DNA of 64,000 nt, taken from NCBI RefSeq assembly GCF_001664485.1, contig NZ_CP013630.1:1243001-1307000 (forward strand). Direction: 5' to 3'. This document shows, in pieces, positions 53,685 through 62,637 of this stretch. The stretch is from Rhizobium sp. N324 (GTDB lineage: Bacteria > Pseudomonadota > Alphaproteobacteria > Rhizobiales > Rhizobiaceae). The notes beneath the pieces were generated by a model that made no database searches, was not told the origin of the DNA, and saw nothing but the letters and a program-made list of their open reading frames with translations. The first letter of the stretch is position 1; each line of letters begins with the position of its first letter. The position numbers and the translations under genes were made by a program.

Positions 53685-54662
53685 TCACTTCCGCTCGACC
53701 GTCAGCACCATCGGCATGGCCCAGTTGGCCTCGGAAATAGGCCAGCGGAGCAGGTTGACACTGTCGTCGTCCACCTGGGCCTCCCATCTTGCATAGAATT
53801 TTTGCTGATAGCCATTCAGCCGAACACTCCGGCAGGCGATAGGACCGCCGTCGAGGTTGAGCGCGACCTTGAGATCGAGCGGCGAGGTCTTCAGAAACTC
53901 TGCCAGCCGGTCGAGCGAAAAGAATGCTTCCTTTGTCGTGCCGATGACGATACGCCCCAGCGCGTCCTTGGCGACAAAGGTACGGTTGGCGAGCCAGCGG
54001 CTTTTCACGTTCACATGGGTTTGCCCGTCATCGCCGATGAGCAGGGGATAGGAGACCATGGCGTTCGACGCGCCGGCAAAGGCGGCCTGCCAGTCTTGAC
54101 GCGTGAGATCACGGATGTCGGCAGCGTCTTGATCGGCAACGAAGGCGCCGGCCCTGGCATCATATTGCTGGGGACCCATCACAACGCCCTCGCTGATGAA
54201 TGGCGTGTCGGGCCTGCCGTGCATGTCGTAATAGCTGCCGTTGACGATGAGCACCGCCTTGGGCAAAGCCTTTTCCCATTCGTCGATGCCGGTATCGCCC
54301 GCAGCGGCATTGCGGGTGACGAAGCGAAAGCGGGCCGGGTCGATTCTGCTGAGAAAAATGCGGTCGACTTCGCGGCCATCGGCAAGAACCGGCAGTTCCG
54401 CCACCTCGAAACCCGCCTCCGGCTCCTGCCAGGTCAGCGGCCCGGGCTGAACCGCTGGGATCACCGTGTTCAACGCCAATCGCATGGAGGCGGAAAGGCG
54501 CTCGTCATCAGGTTTCATAGTGGCCCAATAGGTCCCGCCGCGCCGCAAGACAGTGTTGAAACCGTAAGCACCCGCGACCTGCCAGAGCCAGCCGGCACCG
54601 ACGACAATCGCGACCGTTAAAATTGCGATGAGTCCGAATAGAATCTTTCGAATTGCCGACAC
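53685..54662 (-). CDS. Phosphodiester glycosidase-like (NAGPA domain) membrane-anchored protein
   Basis: A 325-residue protein. I chose the GTG at 54662 (preceded by AAAGAGATTTCA), which puts a membrane anchor at residues 8-28 (LFGLIAILTVAIVVGAGWLW). The external part has the NAGPA-type pattern: VLIVNGSYYDMHGRPDTPFI then SEG, SYPLLIGDDG, RIVIGTTKEAFFSLDRLAEF and LNLDGG. The family includes the human uncovering enzyme and bacterial SpoIIP-unrelated exopolysaccharide phosphodiester glycosidases. Its substrate here is unknown. Confidence 0.78.
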   Translation of the reverse strand: MSAIRKILFGLIAILTVAIVVGAGWLWQVAGAYGFNTVLRRGGTYWATMKPDDERLSASMRLALNTVIPAVQPGPLTWQEPEAGFEVAELPVLADGREVDRIFLSRIDPARFRFVTRNAAAGDTGIDEWEKALPKAVLIVNGSYYDMHGRPDTPFISEGVVMGPQQYDARAGAFVADQDAADIRDLTRQDWQAAFAGASNAMVSYPLLIGDDGQTHVNVKSRWLANRTFVAKDALGRIVIGTTKEAFFSLDRLAEFLKTSPLDLKVALNLDGGPIACRSVRLNGYQQKFYARWEAQVDDDSVNLLRWPISEANWAMPMVLTVERK

Positions 54663-54811
54663 TGAAATCTCTTTGCTCAAATGGGTCGATTTGCGACGCC
54701 GGGTTGACGTGACATTGCGCGAATGCAAGTGCCAAGTGCGGTTTTTCTACGGCCGACCCGCAAACACCTTCATTCGCCAAAGCCGACACATATCGAACCC
54801 CCGAGAAAAAC

Positions 54812-55282
54812 ATGATCGTCGAACTGACTGCTGATGATTTTGCCATCTTGCTGAAAGGCTTCGCCCCCCGAAATCTGCGGCTAGTTCCCGATAGCGCCAT
54901 CGCGCCGCCTGAGGTTCTGGAGATGCTGGCGGGGATCGCCGCACAGATCGGCGCGGAATTTACCCCCTCCGCCTGGATGATTGTCGAGGAGGACGAGATC
55001 GTCGGACTATGCTCCATCATCCGCGCGCCTGAGGACGGCGAAATCCACATCGGCTATGGGATTGCACCGAGCCGCGAGCGGCGTGGATACGTCACCCGCG
55101 CAATCGCGGAACTGCTCGAATGGGCGCGGAAGGATCCGCGCGTGTCACGCATTTCGGCCGATACCGGCGTGGAAAACATCGCCTCTCAGCGTGTCCTTGC
55201 GCGCAACGGCTTCATCCGAACAGGAGAGCGCATCGATCCGGAAGACGGTTCGGTGATTTGCTGGCAGGCATCGATCGACTGA
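54812..55282 (+). CDS. GNAT-family N-acetyltransferase (RimJ/RimL type)
   Basis: A 156-residue acetyltransferase. The acetyl-CoA site is APSRERRGYVTRAIAELLEW, preceded by EIHIGYGI, and followed by SADTGVENIASQRVLARNGF, the conserved motif B. The substrate could be a ribosomal protein, antibiotic or small amine. It reads away from the glycosidase-like gene. No partner gene is apparent. Confidence 0.87.
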   Translation: MIVELTADDFAILLKGFAPRNLRLVPDSAIAPPEVLEMLAGIAAQIGAEFTPSAWMIVEEDEIVGLCSIIRAPEDGEIHIGYGIAPSRERRGYVTRAIAELLEWARKDPRVSRISADTGVENIASQRVLARNGFIRTGERIDPEDGSVICWQASID

Positions 55283-55359
55283 GACAAGTCGCCCAGAGAA
55301 CGCGTCGCGTCAACGAGTGATGCGACGCGCTTTAAGGCCGGCTGAAACGGCGGGTACCG

Positions 55360-55554
55360 TCACGCGCATTTCGCCAGCGGCGGTTTGGCCTTGGTGGGAA
55401 GGCCGGTGTCGGTTCCGAGCGGCAGATCGGCAATTTCCCGCATCGACATGCGCTCGACTTCGGGATGCCGCAGCGGATCGTCCTTCCAGGTCGGGGCGGT
55501 GTCGGCGTCGCTCATGGCAAGGGTAGGCTTCAAGAAAAACTTCAGCAACGACAT
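55360..55554 (-). CDS. Small hypothetical protein
   Basis: A 64-residue protein starting MSLLKFFLKPTLAMSDADTA, with a second possible start at 55515 (MSDADTAPTW). The rest is polar and Pro-rich (DPLRHPEVERMSMREIADLP; LGTDTGLPTKAKPPLAKCA). It may be a small cytoplasmic rhizobial protein of unknown function. It is divergent from the LysR gene at 55667. Confidence 0.5.
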   Translation of the reverse strand: MSLLKFFLKPTLAMSDADTAPTWKDDPLRHPEVERMSMREIADLPLGTDTGLPTKAKPPLAKCA

Positions 55555-55666
55555 GGCATGTCTCGCTTTCTCCAGCGGTGCGGGTTCGTCACCGCAGGCT
55601 GTAATGTCTGCTCTGCCAAGCGAATTTTCAATTGAGATTAACAGGGCGCTGCTATAGAAAAACTAT

Positions 55667-56563
55667 ATGAGGAACCTGAACACGATCCATCTCAACGGCC
55701 TCAGGGCGCTCGACGCCGTCGGCCGCCTCGGCTCGCTGCAGGCCGCCGCCGACGAACTCGGCGTTTCGGTCGGCGCCGTCAGCCAGCAGGTGATCAAGGC
55801 CGAAGCGCAGCTGGGGCAGGTGATCTTCGAGCGCACTGCCCGCGGCATGATCGCCACCGAAGCCGGCCGGCCGGTGCTTCATGCGCTCGACGAGGGTTTC
55901 GCCCGACTTTCGGCGGCCGTGTCGATCGCCAGCCGCAAGGACGATACGATCCTGACCATCTCGGTGGCGCCGGTTTTTGCCGCCCGCTGGCTCGTCTGCC
56001 GGCTCGACCGTTTCGCCGAGCGCCATCCCGAGATCAAGCTGCGGCTCGATGCGACGACCAATCTCGTCAGCCCGGCGCTCTGTGACGTCGATATCGGCAT
56101 CCGCGTCGGCACCGGCAAATGGCCTGACGTGAAGGCCGAACTGCTCTTGGAGCAGGAGGTCTTCCCGGTCTGCTCGCCCGAGATGGCGGCGCAATTGAAG
56201 GAACCCGCCGATATCCTGGCGCTGCCCGCCGTCGTCGACGGCCGCGCCATGTTCGGCTGGGAGGTCTGGATGCGCGAGGCGGGGCTGTCAGGTACGATAC
56301 CTACGACCCGCCACGTCTTCAACGACGCCTCGCTTTGCCTCGATGCGGCGATCGCCGGGCAGGGCGTGATGCTCGCCTGGCAGACGCTTGCCGCTTTTGC
56401 GCTTGCCGAAGGCCGGCTCGTCGCCCCCTTCGGCATTCGCGCGCCGACCGGCTTCGGCCATTATTTCATCACCGCCGAGGGGGCGCGCGAGCCGAAGAAG
56501 GTCAAGGATTTCAAAATGTGGATCCGCGAGGAAATGGACGGCACGCTCGCCTTGTTCCGCTAA
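55667..56563 (+). CDS. LysR-family regulator (GcvA-like)
   Basis: A 298-residue regulator with the GcvA-type opening LNTIHLNGLRALDAVGRLGS, then LQAAADELGVSVGAVSQQVI and IFERTARGMIATEAGRPVLH. The inducer domain includes DVDIGIRVGTGKWPDVKAEL and LDAAIAGQGVMLAWQTLAAF. It is followed by palindromic repeat DNA and then by a convergent GST gene. Target genes are unknown; the divergent small gene at 55360 is a candidate. Confidence 0.9.
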   Translation: MRNLNTIHLNGLRALDAVGRLGSLQAAADELGVSVGAVSQQVIKAEAQLGQVIFERTARGMIATEAGRPVLHALDEGFARLSAAVSIASRKDDTILTISVAPVFAARWLVCRLDRFAERHPEIKLRLDATTNLVSPALCDVDIGIRVGTGKWPDVKAELLLEQEVFPVCSPEMAAQLKEPADILALPAVVDGRAMFGWEVWMREAGLSGTIPTTRHVFNDASLCLDAAIAGQGVMLAWQTLAAFALAEGRLVAPFGIRAPTGFGHYFITAEGAREPKKVKDFKMWIREEMDGTLALFR

Positions 56564-56665
56564 AGCATGTCGCGCAAAAGTGTGCAGCGGTTTTGCGAGG
56601 CAAAGCGCGAAGCGCTTTTGCCGCAACGACATGCAAAAACAAAAGCTAAAGCGCGGCGTGCTCTA
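56561..56665. repeat. Palindromic intergenic repeat after the LysR gene
   Basis: The region contains GCATGTCG (from 56565) and CGACATGC (to 56635) as inverted arms around hairpins of the type GCAAAAGTGTGCAGCGGTTTTGC and AAAGCGCGAAGCGCTTT. It begins at the LysR stop codon and resembles the family at 51104. It may also act as a terminator between the convergent genes. Confidence 0.65.
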
Positions 56666-56667
56666 GA

Positions 56668-57333
56668 TCAGACCTCGATCGGCTCTTTGCCGCGTGTCTC
56701 CTGCATTCTCTTGTAGGCGGCGCGGGACTGGCAGCGCTCGATCCAGGCCTTGACGTTGGGATGGGCATCGAACAGCGCATCCTCGCTCTGGGCGTAGCGC
56801 AGCACCTCGGCGATGTTGATGTCGGCGACGGTGAAGCGGTCGCCGACGATCCACTGCCGGCCGGCAAGCTGGCTTTCAAGAGCGGCCAGCGGCCGGCGCA
56901 GCGCTTGGCAGGCGGCGGCGATCGTCTGCTTGCCCTCTTCGCTGTTTTCGAGGCCGTTGTCATAGGTCAGCACGATCCTGACCGAATGCGGCTCGACCTG
57001 CGAGGCGGCCCAGACAGTCCACATCGTCAGCAATCCGTCTTCTTCGACGGTTTGTCCGGCAACCGGCCCACCATGTTTGCGGGCGAGGTAGAGATTGATC
57101 GCCAGCGATTCGTGCATGACGAGCTCGCCGTCCCGGATGCTGGGGATTTGCGCCATCGGGTTGACGGCCGTGAAATCGGGCGATTGCGTGTTGAGCGGCG
57201 CGCTCCCGGACAAAGGTTCCGCCAGCCGCCTGGCCTGCAGCACCGGCACCGACTGGAACTCGAGCCCGAGCTCCTCCGCCATCCAATAGACGCGTGACGC
57301 CCGCGATCGATAGACTCCGTAGATTGTCAGCAT
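56668..57333 (-). CDS. Glutathione S-transferase-like protein
   Basis: A 221-residue GST family member. The N-terminal domain has [40 protein letters not shown] and [17 protein letters not shown]; the C-terminal domain has [20 protein letters not shown] then EVLRYAQ. YRSRASR suggests a Ser-type active site as in zeta/maleylacetoacetate isomerase-like GSTs. It is the third GST-like gene within 6 kb. Confidence 0.9.
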   Translation of the reverse strand: MLTIYGVYRSRASRVYWMAEELGLEFQSVPVLQARRLAEPLSGSAPLNTQSPDFTAVNPMAQIPSIRDGELVMHESLAINLYLARKHGGPVAGQTVEEDGLLTMWTVWAASQVEPHSVRIVLTYDNGLENSEEGKQTIAAACQALRRPLAALESQLAGRQWIVGDRFTVADINIAEVLRYAQSEDALFDAHPNVKAWIERCQSRAAYKRMQETRGKEPIEV

Positions 57334-57433
57334 GATGATCTCCCCTCGGTATGTCGAGGTGAGACACTAGATGCGTGAGCACTCCCGGAAAAGTCTATGC
57401 CGCTGATGGGACGATGAAAGCTTTTGATGCTCT

Positions 57434-58819
57434 TCAGGAGCTGCGGTTTCGCTCGACTGTCAGCTGCTTGTAGGACGCGCCGCCGCCGGCCATCTCGGCC
57501 GACGCTTTCTTTTCCCATTGGAAGCCGAGAACCGCCCCTTCCGCGGTTTCCTGAAAGACGTTGTCGGTGATGACGGCAGTGCCGGCGCCATCGGCGACCG
57601 AGACGGCGCATCCGACAGGCGCCTTGCGCACCACATTGGCTGTCACAATCACGTTGCGGAGATAAGGGCCCCAGCCGATCTGCATGCCCCAGCGCGGCGC
57701 GCCCTCAATCACATTGCCCGAGATCAGCGTATCGGCCTCTGCCGCAATGCCGATGCCGAAGCCGACCTCGTGCTTGTATGGGCCCTTCAGCGTCAAGTTG
57801 CGCACGACGTTGCCGGTGACGCTCGCCAGCCTGCCGCCCTCATCGAAATTGGCGATCGAGATGCCGTTTGCCGCCCCGTCGATCATATTGGCGGAAACGA
57901 CCGCCCCTTCGAAGGCGAATTCGACATAGATCGCCGTCTCGCCGGATTGCCGGCACTGGTTGCTGCTGATCTGGATGTCCGAGGCCGAATTGGCGCGGAT
58001 CGCGGTAAAGGCGCAGTCGGAGATGTGGTTGTTCACCACCATCACGCCATCGGCGCGGAAAATGTTGATGCCGTTGCCGTTCTGGCCGGTGCCGCCGTCA
58101 TTGGCGTGGATGTTGGAGATGCGGTTGCCTGAGACAACCGTGCCGTCCTCGGCCTTCTTCCAGCGATGCACCAGGATGCCGCCATTGCCGCAATCGGCGA
58201 TCGTATTGCCGGTGACCGAAAGATTGGCGGAATCGACCGCATAGAGCCCGGCCTCGGCCGCGCCCGAAATGCGGCTGCGCTCGATCCGCCCGCCGCAGCG
58301 TTCCAGATGCAGTCCGTGTTTGCGGCTGCCGCCGATCTCGCAATTGTCGATCAGCACCTCGTCGACGCCGGTAAATTGGACGAGCCCGCCGGCATAATCG
58401 CCGAGCCAGCGATTGCCGCCGTCGATGACGAGGTTGGAAAGCTCGATGCGCCGCACATTTGCCGCCGCCAGCAGGTGGCCTTCGCCGGTATAGACGAGCC
58501 GCGAGGCGCCCGGAACGCCTGTTATGCGGGTATTGTCTGGCAGGTTGAGATTGGAGATCCGGTAGGTGCCGGGCGGCAGGAAGACCGGCACGTTCTCGCG
58601 CGCCGCCTGTTCGATCATCTGCTGCAGGTTGCGGGTCTTACGGTCCCCGCTTTCGGGAATGGCGCGATATTCCACCGCGTCGATTGCGCCGCGCAGATCC
58701 GGCTGCCCGGCAGCCGCAAGCGGTGCGGCAAGCGCGCGCGCTGAGCCTCCCGCAACCGCCGCGGCGGCGAGTAGGAAAAGCATGTCGCGGCGTGAAGGCA
58801 TTCCGGATTCACAACTCAT
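57434..58819 (-). CDS. Tat-exported parallel beta-helix protein (TIGR03808-like)
   Basis: A 461-residue protein. The start at 58819 gives MSCESGMPSRRDMLFLLAAA, with a twin-arginine motif (SRRDMLFLL) and hydrophobic core; an ATG at 58801 is nearly equivalent. The mature part has many right-handed beta-helix repeats with N/G/I ladder spacing (GNTIADCGNGGILVHRWKKA; NHISDCAFTAIRANSASDIQ; ISSNQCRQSGETAIYVEF). The architecture matches the TIGR03808 family of Tat-translocated repetitive proteins in rhizobia. It may bind or modify a polysaccharide. Confidence 0.88.
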   Translation of the reverse strand: MSCESGMPSRRDMLFLLAAAAVAGGSARALAAPLAAAGQPDLRGAIDAVEYRAIPESGDRKTRNLQQMIEQAARENVPVFLPPGTYRISNLNLPDNTRITGVPGASRLVYTGEGHLLAAANVRRIELSNLVIDGGNRWLGDYAGGLVQFTGVDEVLIDNCEIGGSRKHGLHLERCGGRIERSRISGAAEAGLYAVDSANLSVTGNTIADCGNGGILVHRWKKAEDGTVVSGNRISNIHANDGGTGQNGNGINIFRADGVMVVNNHISDCAFTAIRANSASDIQISSNQCRQSGETAIYVEFAFEGAVVSANMIDGAANGISIANFDEGGRLASVTGNVVRNLTLKGPYKHEVGFGIGIAAEADTLISGNVIEGAPRWGMQIGWGPYLRNVIVTANVVRKAPVGCAVSVADGAGTAVITDNVFQETAEGAVLGFQWEKKASAEMAGGGASYKQLTVERNRSS

Positions 58820-59045
58820 AACGCGCCTGTAGCACGAAACATGCCAGACGGGCCTGTCCCTTTCTGGCACAGGCGGCCGGAATTGCGGTTGTGCCCCCGG
58901 CCAAGGGCAGGATATCGCCGCCGATTTTGTCGTCTTGTTCACTCTTTCATTTAAGCAAGCCGAAGGGAATGAGGACTACTTTTAAGGGAAATTTACGGGG
59001 TGATTATGCGGGATGAGGCCTTCGGCCTCCGGGGAGAATGGCGGC

Positions 59046-61343
59046 ATGCAGGAACCGAGTGCCAGGCGATGGGAATCGACCGATGCCCTGTCGGCCGAAA
59101 CGCGGCGCATCGTCGCCGCGACGGAAGCGATGATGGCCTCGACCGCCCATCATCTTTCCGACGGCATCGAGAACCTGCGCCTGAAGGCGATCGTCCACGA
59201 GCTTCCGGATTTCCTCTACGTCAAGGATCGCGACAGCCGCTTCGTCTTCGCCAACGCCGTCACCGCCAGCAGCCTCGGCCTGGAGAGCGCTGACCTGATC
59301 ACCGGCAAGCGTGATTTCGACCTGTTCGATTTCGAGACGGCTCGCCGCCATTTCGATATCGAGCAGCAGATCATGGCAACGGGGCAAGCCTGCATCGACA
59401 TGGAGGAAAGCTACGTCCTGCCCGGCGGCAAAAGGCCGATATGCCGGCTGACCTCGAAGATCCCGCTGCGCAACGATCGCGGCGAGATCGTCGGCCTGAT
59501 CGGCGTTTCCCGCGATATCACCGAACGCAAGCGCCAGGAGGATCTCCATCGCGAGCAGGCGAACCTGCTCGAAATGATCGCCCGCAACGAGCCGCTGCCG
59601 ATGATCCTCGAGGCGCTAGTGCTGATGATCGAGGCGCAACTGACCGGCATCGACGGATCGGTGCTGTTGCTGAACGGCGAGGGCACCAGGCTCTATCACG
59701 GTGCCGCTCCCAATCTGCCCGGCGGTTACAGCCGGCTGATCGACGGCGTCACCATCGGTCCCAAGGTCGGCTCCTGCGGCACCGCCGCCTGGCGCGGCCA
59801 GGCTGTCATCGTCGAGGACGTGATGAGCGACCCGCTGTGGGAGGATTTCCGCGCGCTGGTCGCCCCGTTCGGCTTCCGCTCCTGCTGGTCGACGCCGATC
59901 GCCACCTCGCAGAACAATGTGCTCGGCACCTTCGCCCTCTATTCCAGGGAAGTCCGCCGTCCCACCGAGCACGAGATGAAGCTGGTGGCGCTCGCCACGC
60001 ACATCGCCGGCATCGCCATCGAGCGTAAGCGTGTCGACGACCGCATCCACTTCATGGCCCATCACGACGATCTCACCGGCCTGCCGAACCGCGCCTTCCT
60101 GAAGGAGCGGCTGGCCAATATCCTCGACCAGGCCCGGCGCCACACCCGCAAGGTCACCGTCGCCTATATCGATCTCGATAATTTCAAGGACATCAACGAC
60201 GGCCGCGGCCACGCCGCCGGCGACGAGGTGTTGAAGGAAACCGCCGCCCGCATGGCCAACAGCGTCCGGGCTTCGGATATGGTGGTGCGTCTCGGCGGCG
60301 ACGAATTCCTCGTGGTGCTCGTTCACCAGTCGAGCCACGACGCCGGCATCACGCGCCGCCTGCGCGAGCTGCAGAAGGCGATCAACCGACCGATCCCGAG
60401 CGATGGCGGCGAGATCACCGTCACGTCGAGCATCGGTGTTGCCGCCTTTCCCTTCGACGGCGCGACCTCGGAAGAGCTTCTCGCCAATGCCGACCGCGCC
60501 ATGTACCGCGCCAAGGAACTCGGCCGCAACACGCTGCAGCATCACGATGGCGGCGGCACGCCTGTGGGAATGCCGCTCGGCGAGCAGGAGGAGCTGCACC
60601 AGGCGATCACCGGCGACCAGCTGTTCCTGCAATATCAACCGCAGGTCGATGTCGCCACCGGCCGCATCACCGGCATCGAGGCGCTGGTGCGCTGGAACCA
60701 TCCGGCCAAGGGCAGGGTGCCGCCGGTCAATTTCATTCCGCTCGCAGAAGAAACTGGCCTCATCGTTCCCCTCGGTCTCTGGGTGCTGAACGAGGCCTGC
60801 CGCCAGGCGCGCCACTGGCAGGACATGGGCTTGGCGCCGCTGACCATCGCCGTCAACGTCTCGGCCAAGCAGTTCGCCGATCCGGATTTCGCCAGCCACG
60901 TCGCCGAGGCGCTGGAGCGCCACCGCCTGCAGTCGCGCTGGCTGGAGCTTGAGGTCACCGAAAGCGTGGTGATGCAGGATGCCGATCGGGCGCTTGCCAT
61001 GATGGAATCGCTGCGCGCGCTCGGTGTGCGCCTGTCGATCGACGATTTCGGCTCCGGCTATTCCAGTCTCGCGGCGCTGAAGACCTTCCCCTTCGACCGG
61101 CTGAAGATGGACCGTTCGCTGGTCGAGGCCCTGCCGGGCGACAAAACCGCCGTCGCCATCGCCTCAGCGGTGATTTCGCTGGCGCAGACGCTGAAGCTTT
61201 CGGTGCTCGCCGAAGGCGTGGAAACCGACGCCCAGATGGATTTCCTGCGTCACGCGCACTGCGAGGAGGCGCAGGGCTACCGCTTCTCCAAGCCGGTCTT
61301 CCCCGAGGAGATCCCGGCATTGCTGCGGGCGCGGGATCTCTGA
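59046..61343 (+). CDS. PAS-GAF-GGDEF-EAL c-di-GMP signalling protein
   Basis: A 765-residue cytoplasmic protein. GGGGAGAA lies before the ATG at 59046; an upstream ATG at 59013 is less well placed. A PAS domain (about 45-165: DFLYVKDRDSRFVFANAVTA; GLIGVSRDITERKRQE) is followed by GAF (about 170-325: VGSCGTAAWRGQAVIVEDVM), GGDEF (GGDEF at 417-421, with DLTGLPNRA and YIDLDNFKDIND) and EAL (EALVRW from 545; IDDFGSGYSSLAALK; LAEGVETDAQ). Both catalytic motifs look intact. It reads toward a LuxR gene in the opposite direction. Confidence 0.95.
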   Translation: MQEPSARRWESTDALSAETRRIVAATEAMMASTAHHLSDGIENLRLKAIVHELPDFLYVKDRDSRFVFANAVTASSLGLESADLITGKRDFDLFDFETARRHFDIEQQIMATGQACIDMEESYVLPGGKRPICRLTSKIPLRNDRGEIVGLIGVSRDITERKRQEDLHREQANLLEMIARNEPLPMILEALVLMIEAQLTGIDGSVLLLNGEGTRLYHGAAPNLPGGYSRLIDGVTIGPKVGSCGTAAWRGQAVIVEDVMSDPLWEDFRALVAPFGFRSCWSTPIATSQNNVLGTFALYSREVRRPTEHEMKLVALATHIAGIAIERKRVDDRIHFMAHHDDLTGLPNRAFLKERLANILDQARRHTRKVTVAYIDLDNFKDINDGRGHAAGDEVLKETAARMANSVRASDMVVRLGGDEFLVVLVHQSSHDAGITRRLRELQKAINRPIPSDGGEITVTSSIGVAAFPFDGATSEELLANADRAMYRAKELGRNTLQHHDGGGTPVGMPLGEQEELHQAITGDQLFLQYQPQVDVATGRITGIEALVRWNHPAKGRVPPVNFIPLAEETGLIVPLGLWVLNEACRQARHWQDMGLAPLTIAVNVSAKQFADPDFASHVAEALERHRLQSRWLELEVTESVVMQDADRALAMMESLRALGVRLSIDDFGSGYSSLAALKTFPFDRLKMDRSLVEALPGDKTAVAIASAVISLAQTLKLSVLAEGVETDAQMDFLRHAHCEEAQGYRFSKPVFPEEIPALLRARDL

Positions 61344-61378
61344 ACGTCATTTCACATGCTTGCCGATCGCCGCGCTCT

Positions 61379-62101
61379 CTAGACTCGAATGATATTGAGC
61401 CGTAGAGCGCTGACGACCGCCTGCGTTCTTGTCGTGCATCCGAGCTTCCTGATCGCGCTGCCGATGTGGTTGTTGACCGCATTTTCCGTGAGATCGAGAA
61501 GCTGTGCAATTTCGGCGCCCTTCCTGCCGCCGGCGCTCAGCCTGAGGCAGTCGAGTTCGCTCCGCGTAAACTCGATGGGCTTGTGCTTCTCGTTCAATGT
61601 CAGCTGCGAGAGCCGGTCGTAGATGAGCGTGGCGATGAACAGCAGCTTTGCCATTTCGATCATGCTGAAGTTGCGTGGTCCCGAAATCGACATGGCGCCG
61701 CGCCCGCCTGCCGCGTCGTGAACGGGAAAATAGGCGCCTTTTTCCATGCCATACCGGTGAAACAGCTCGATGACCGTGGATTTCTTGTCGCCTCCACGAT
61801 TGGTATTGATCGCTTCGACGTCGTAGTTGAACGGGCTGGTCGATCTCAGCATCCGGCGGATGACCGGACTGTCGATCATCAAATTATGGGCGTCATAATA
61901 ATCCACCATTTCCGCCGGCCAATTGGTGATGATCTTGGTGGCGCCGATTTCGACGCTGTCGACGGTCGGCAGGCTCATGAACAGGAAAGCGTTCATTGCC
62001 AGGTCCTGAGTAAGGCCCTTCATATATTTGAACACTTCGTAATGCGTGTTGAAACCTGCGGCGACTTCCTCAATCCGATTGAATTCGGCCTCGAGCTTCA
62101 T
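61379..62101 (-). CDS. LuxR-family regulator without adjacent LuxI (LuxR solo)
   Basis: A 240-residue regulator. GGAG precedes the ATG at 62101. The N-terminal autoinducer-type domain spans about 15-165 (TNWPAEMVDYYDAHNLMIDS; GAYFPVHDAAGGRGAMSISG), and the C-terminal LuxR HTH is FTRSELDCLRLSAGGRKGAE then IAQLLDLTENAVNNHIGSAI. By motif alignment the first conserved pocket Trp corresponds to Met65, Tyr69 and Asp77 are kept, and the second Trp is replaced in SPFNYD. No luxI-like gene is in the window. It lies between two c-di-GMP-type genes. Confidence 0.88.
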   Translation of the reverse strand: MKLEAEFNRIEEVAAGFNTHYEVFKYMKGLTQDLAMNAFLFMSLPTVDSVEIGATKIITNWPAEMVDYYDAHNLMIDSPVIRRMLRSTSPFNYDVEAINTNRGGDKKSTVIELFHRYGMEKGAYFPVHDAAGGRGAMSISGPRNFSMIEMAKLLFIATLIYDRLSQLTLNEKHKPIEFTRSELDCLRLSAGGRKGAEIAQLLDLTENAVNNHIGSAIRKLGCTTRTQAVVSALRLNIIRV

Positions 62102-62637
62102 GTCTTTCTCCGATCGGCGGTTCGCATCCGGGCGCTTGGCCGCCGCGGACAAAAATACAAGGCTTGCCCGTCACCGGGAAGGTAAGCTTATGAGACAACT
62201 GGGCCTTAACAAATCGTAAAGGCGCCTTTCGGCTCCGGGGCGCAAAAACGGCGAAAAGTCGCCAATCTCGTCTTTGAAAATCGGCCTTGGAAAGACTTGT
62301 AGCAAACCGAGGCGTTCGAAAGAGATACTTATATCAATCTGATTTTATTGACGCATTTCTCTTTCGCTCGATTGCTTCGAAGAGGCTGCATTGGTGCATG
62401 GCCGGGTTAATGGATACTTAAAGAATTTGCAGGATTTTATCTTCGGATTGCTCGGCCGGCGTAAGCTCCGGGTGGGATCGCGGCAGTCAGGCGCTGAAGG
62501 GGCGCAGAAAAGGAATAGCGTGCAGGTTGGTCTCCGATGCCAAGGCCATGATGGCCGCCAATCAGCATTGCTTCAGTCAATCGGATTTCATCGGCGCTTT
62601 TTTCATTAAGTAACTGTAAATATTAGAGGAATCTGTT
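62102..62637. promoter_or_regulatory. Long intergenic region upstream of LuxR and PAS genes
   Basis: About 535 bases separate the divergent LuxR gene and the PAS gene. AT-rich patches at 62195-62220 and 62325-62360 (TACTTATATCAATCTGATTT) are promoter candidates. The one plus-strand open frame of 72 codons (62391-62609) lacks a ribosome-binding site and natural composition. I see no gene. Confidence 0.5.

Noticed and set aside
55360..55554. Assignment of the 64-residue protein to DUF1674/SDHAF4
   Set aside because: The ending lacks the conserved G-P-E-P-T-R-Y-G-D-W-E type block of that family, so I left it as hypothetical.
61379..62101. Quorum-sensing LuxI partner near the LuxR gene
   Set aside because: No LuxI-like frame is present in the flanking genes, which encode c-di-GMP-type proteins.
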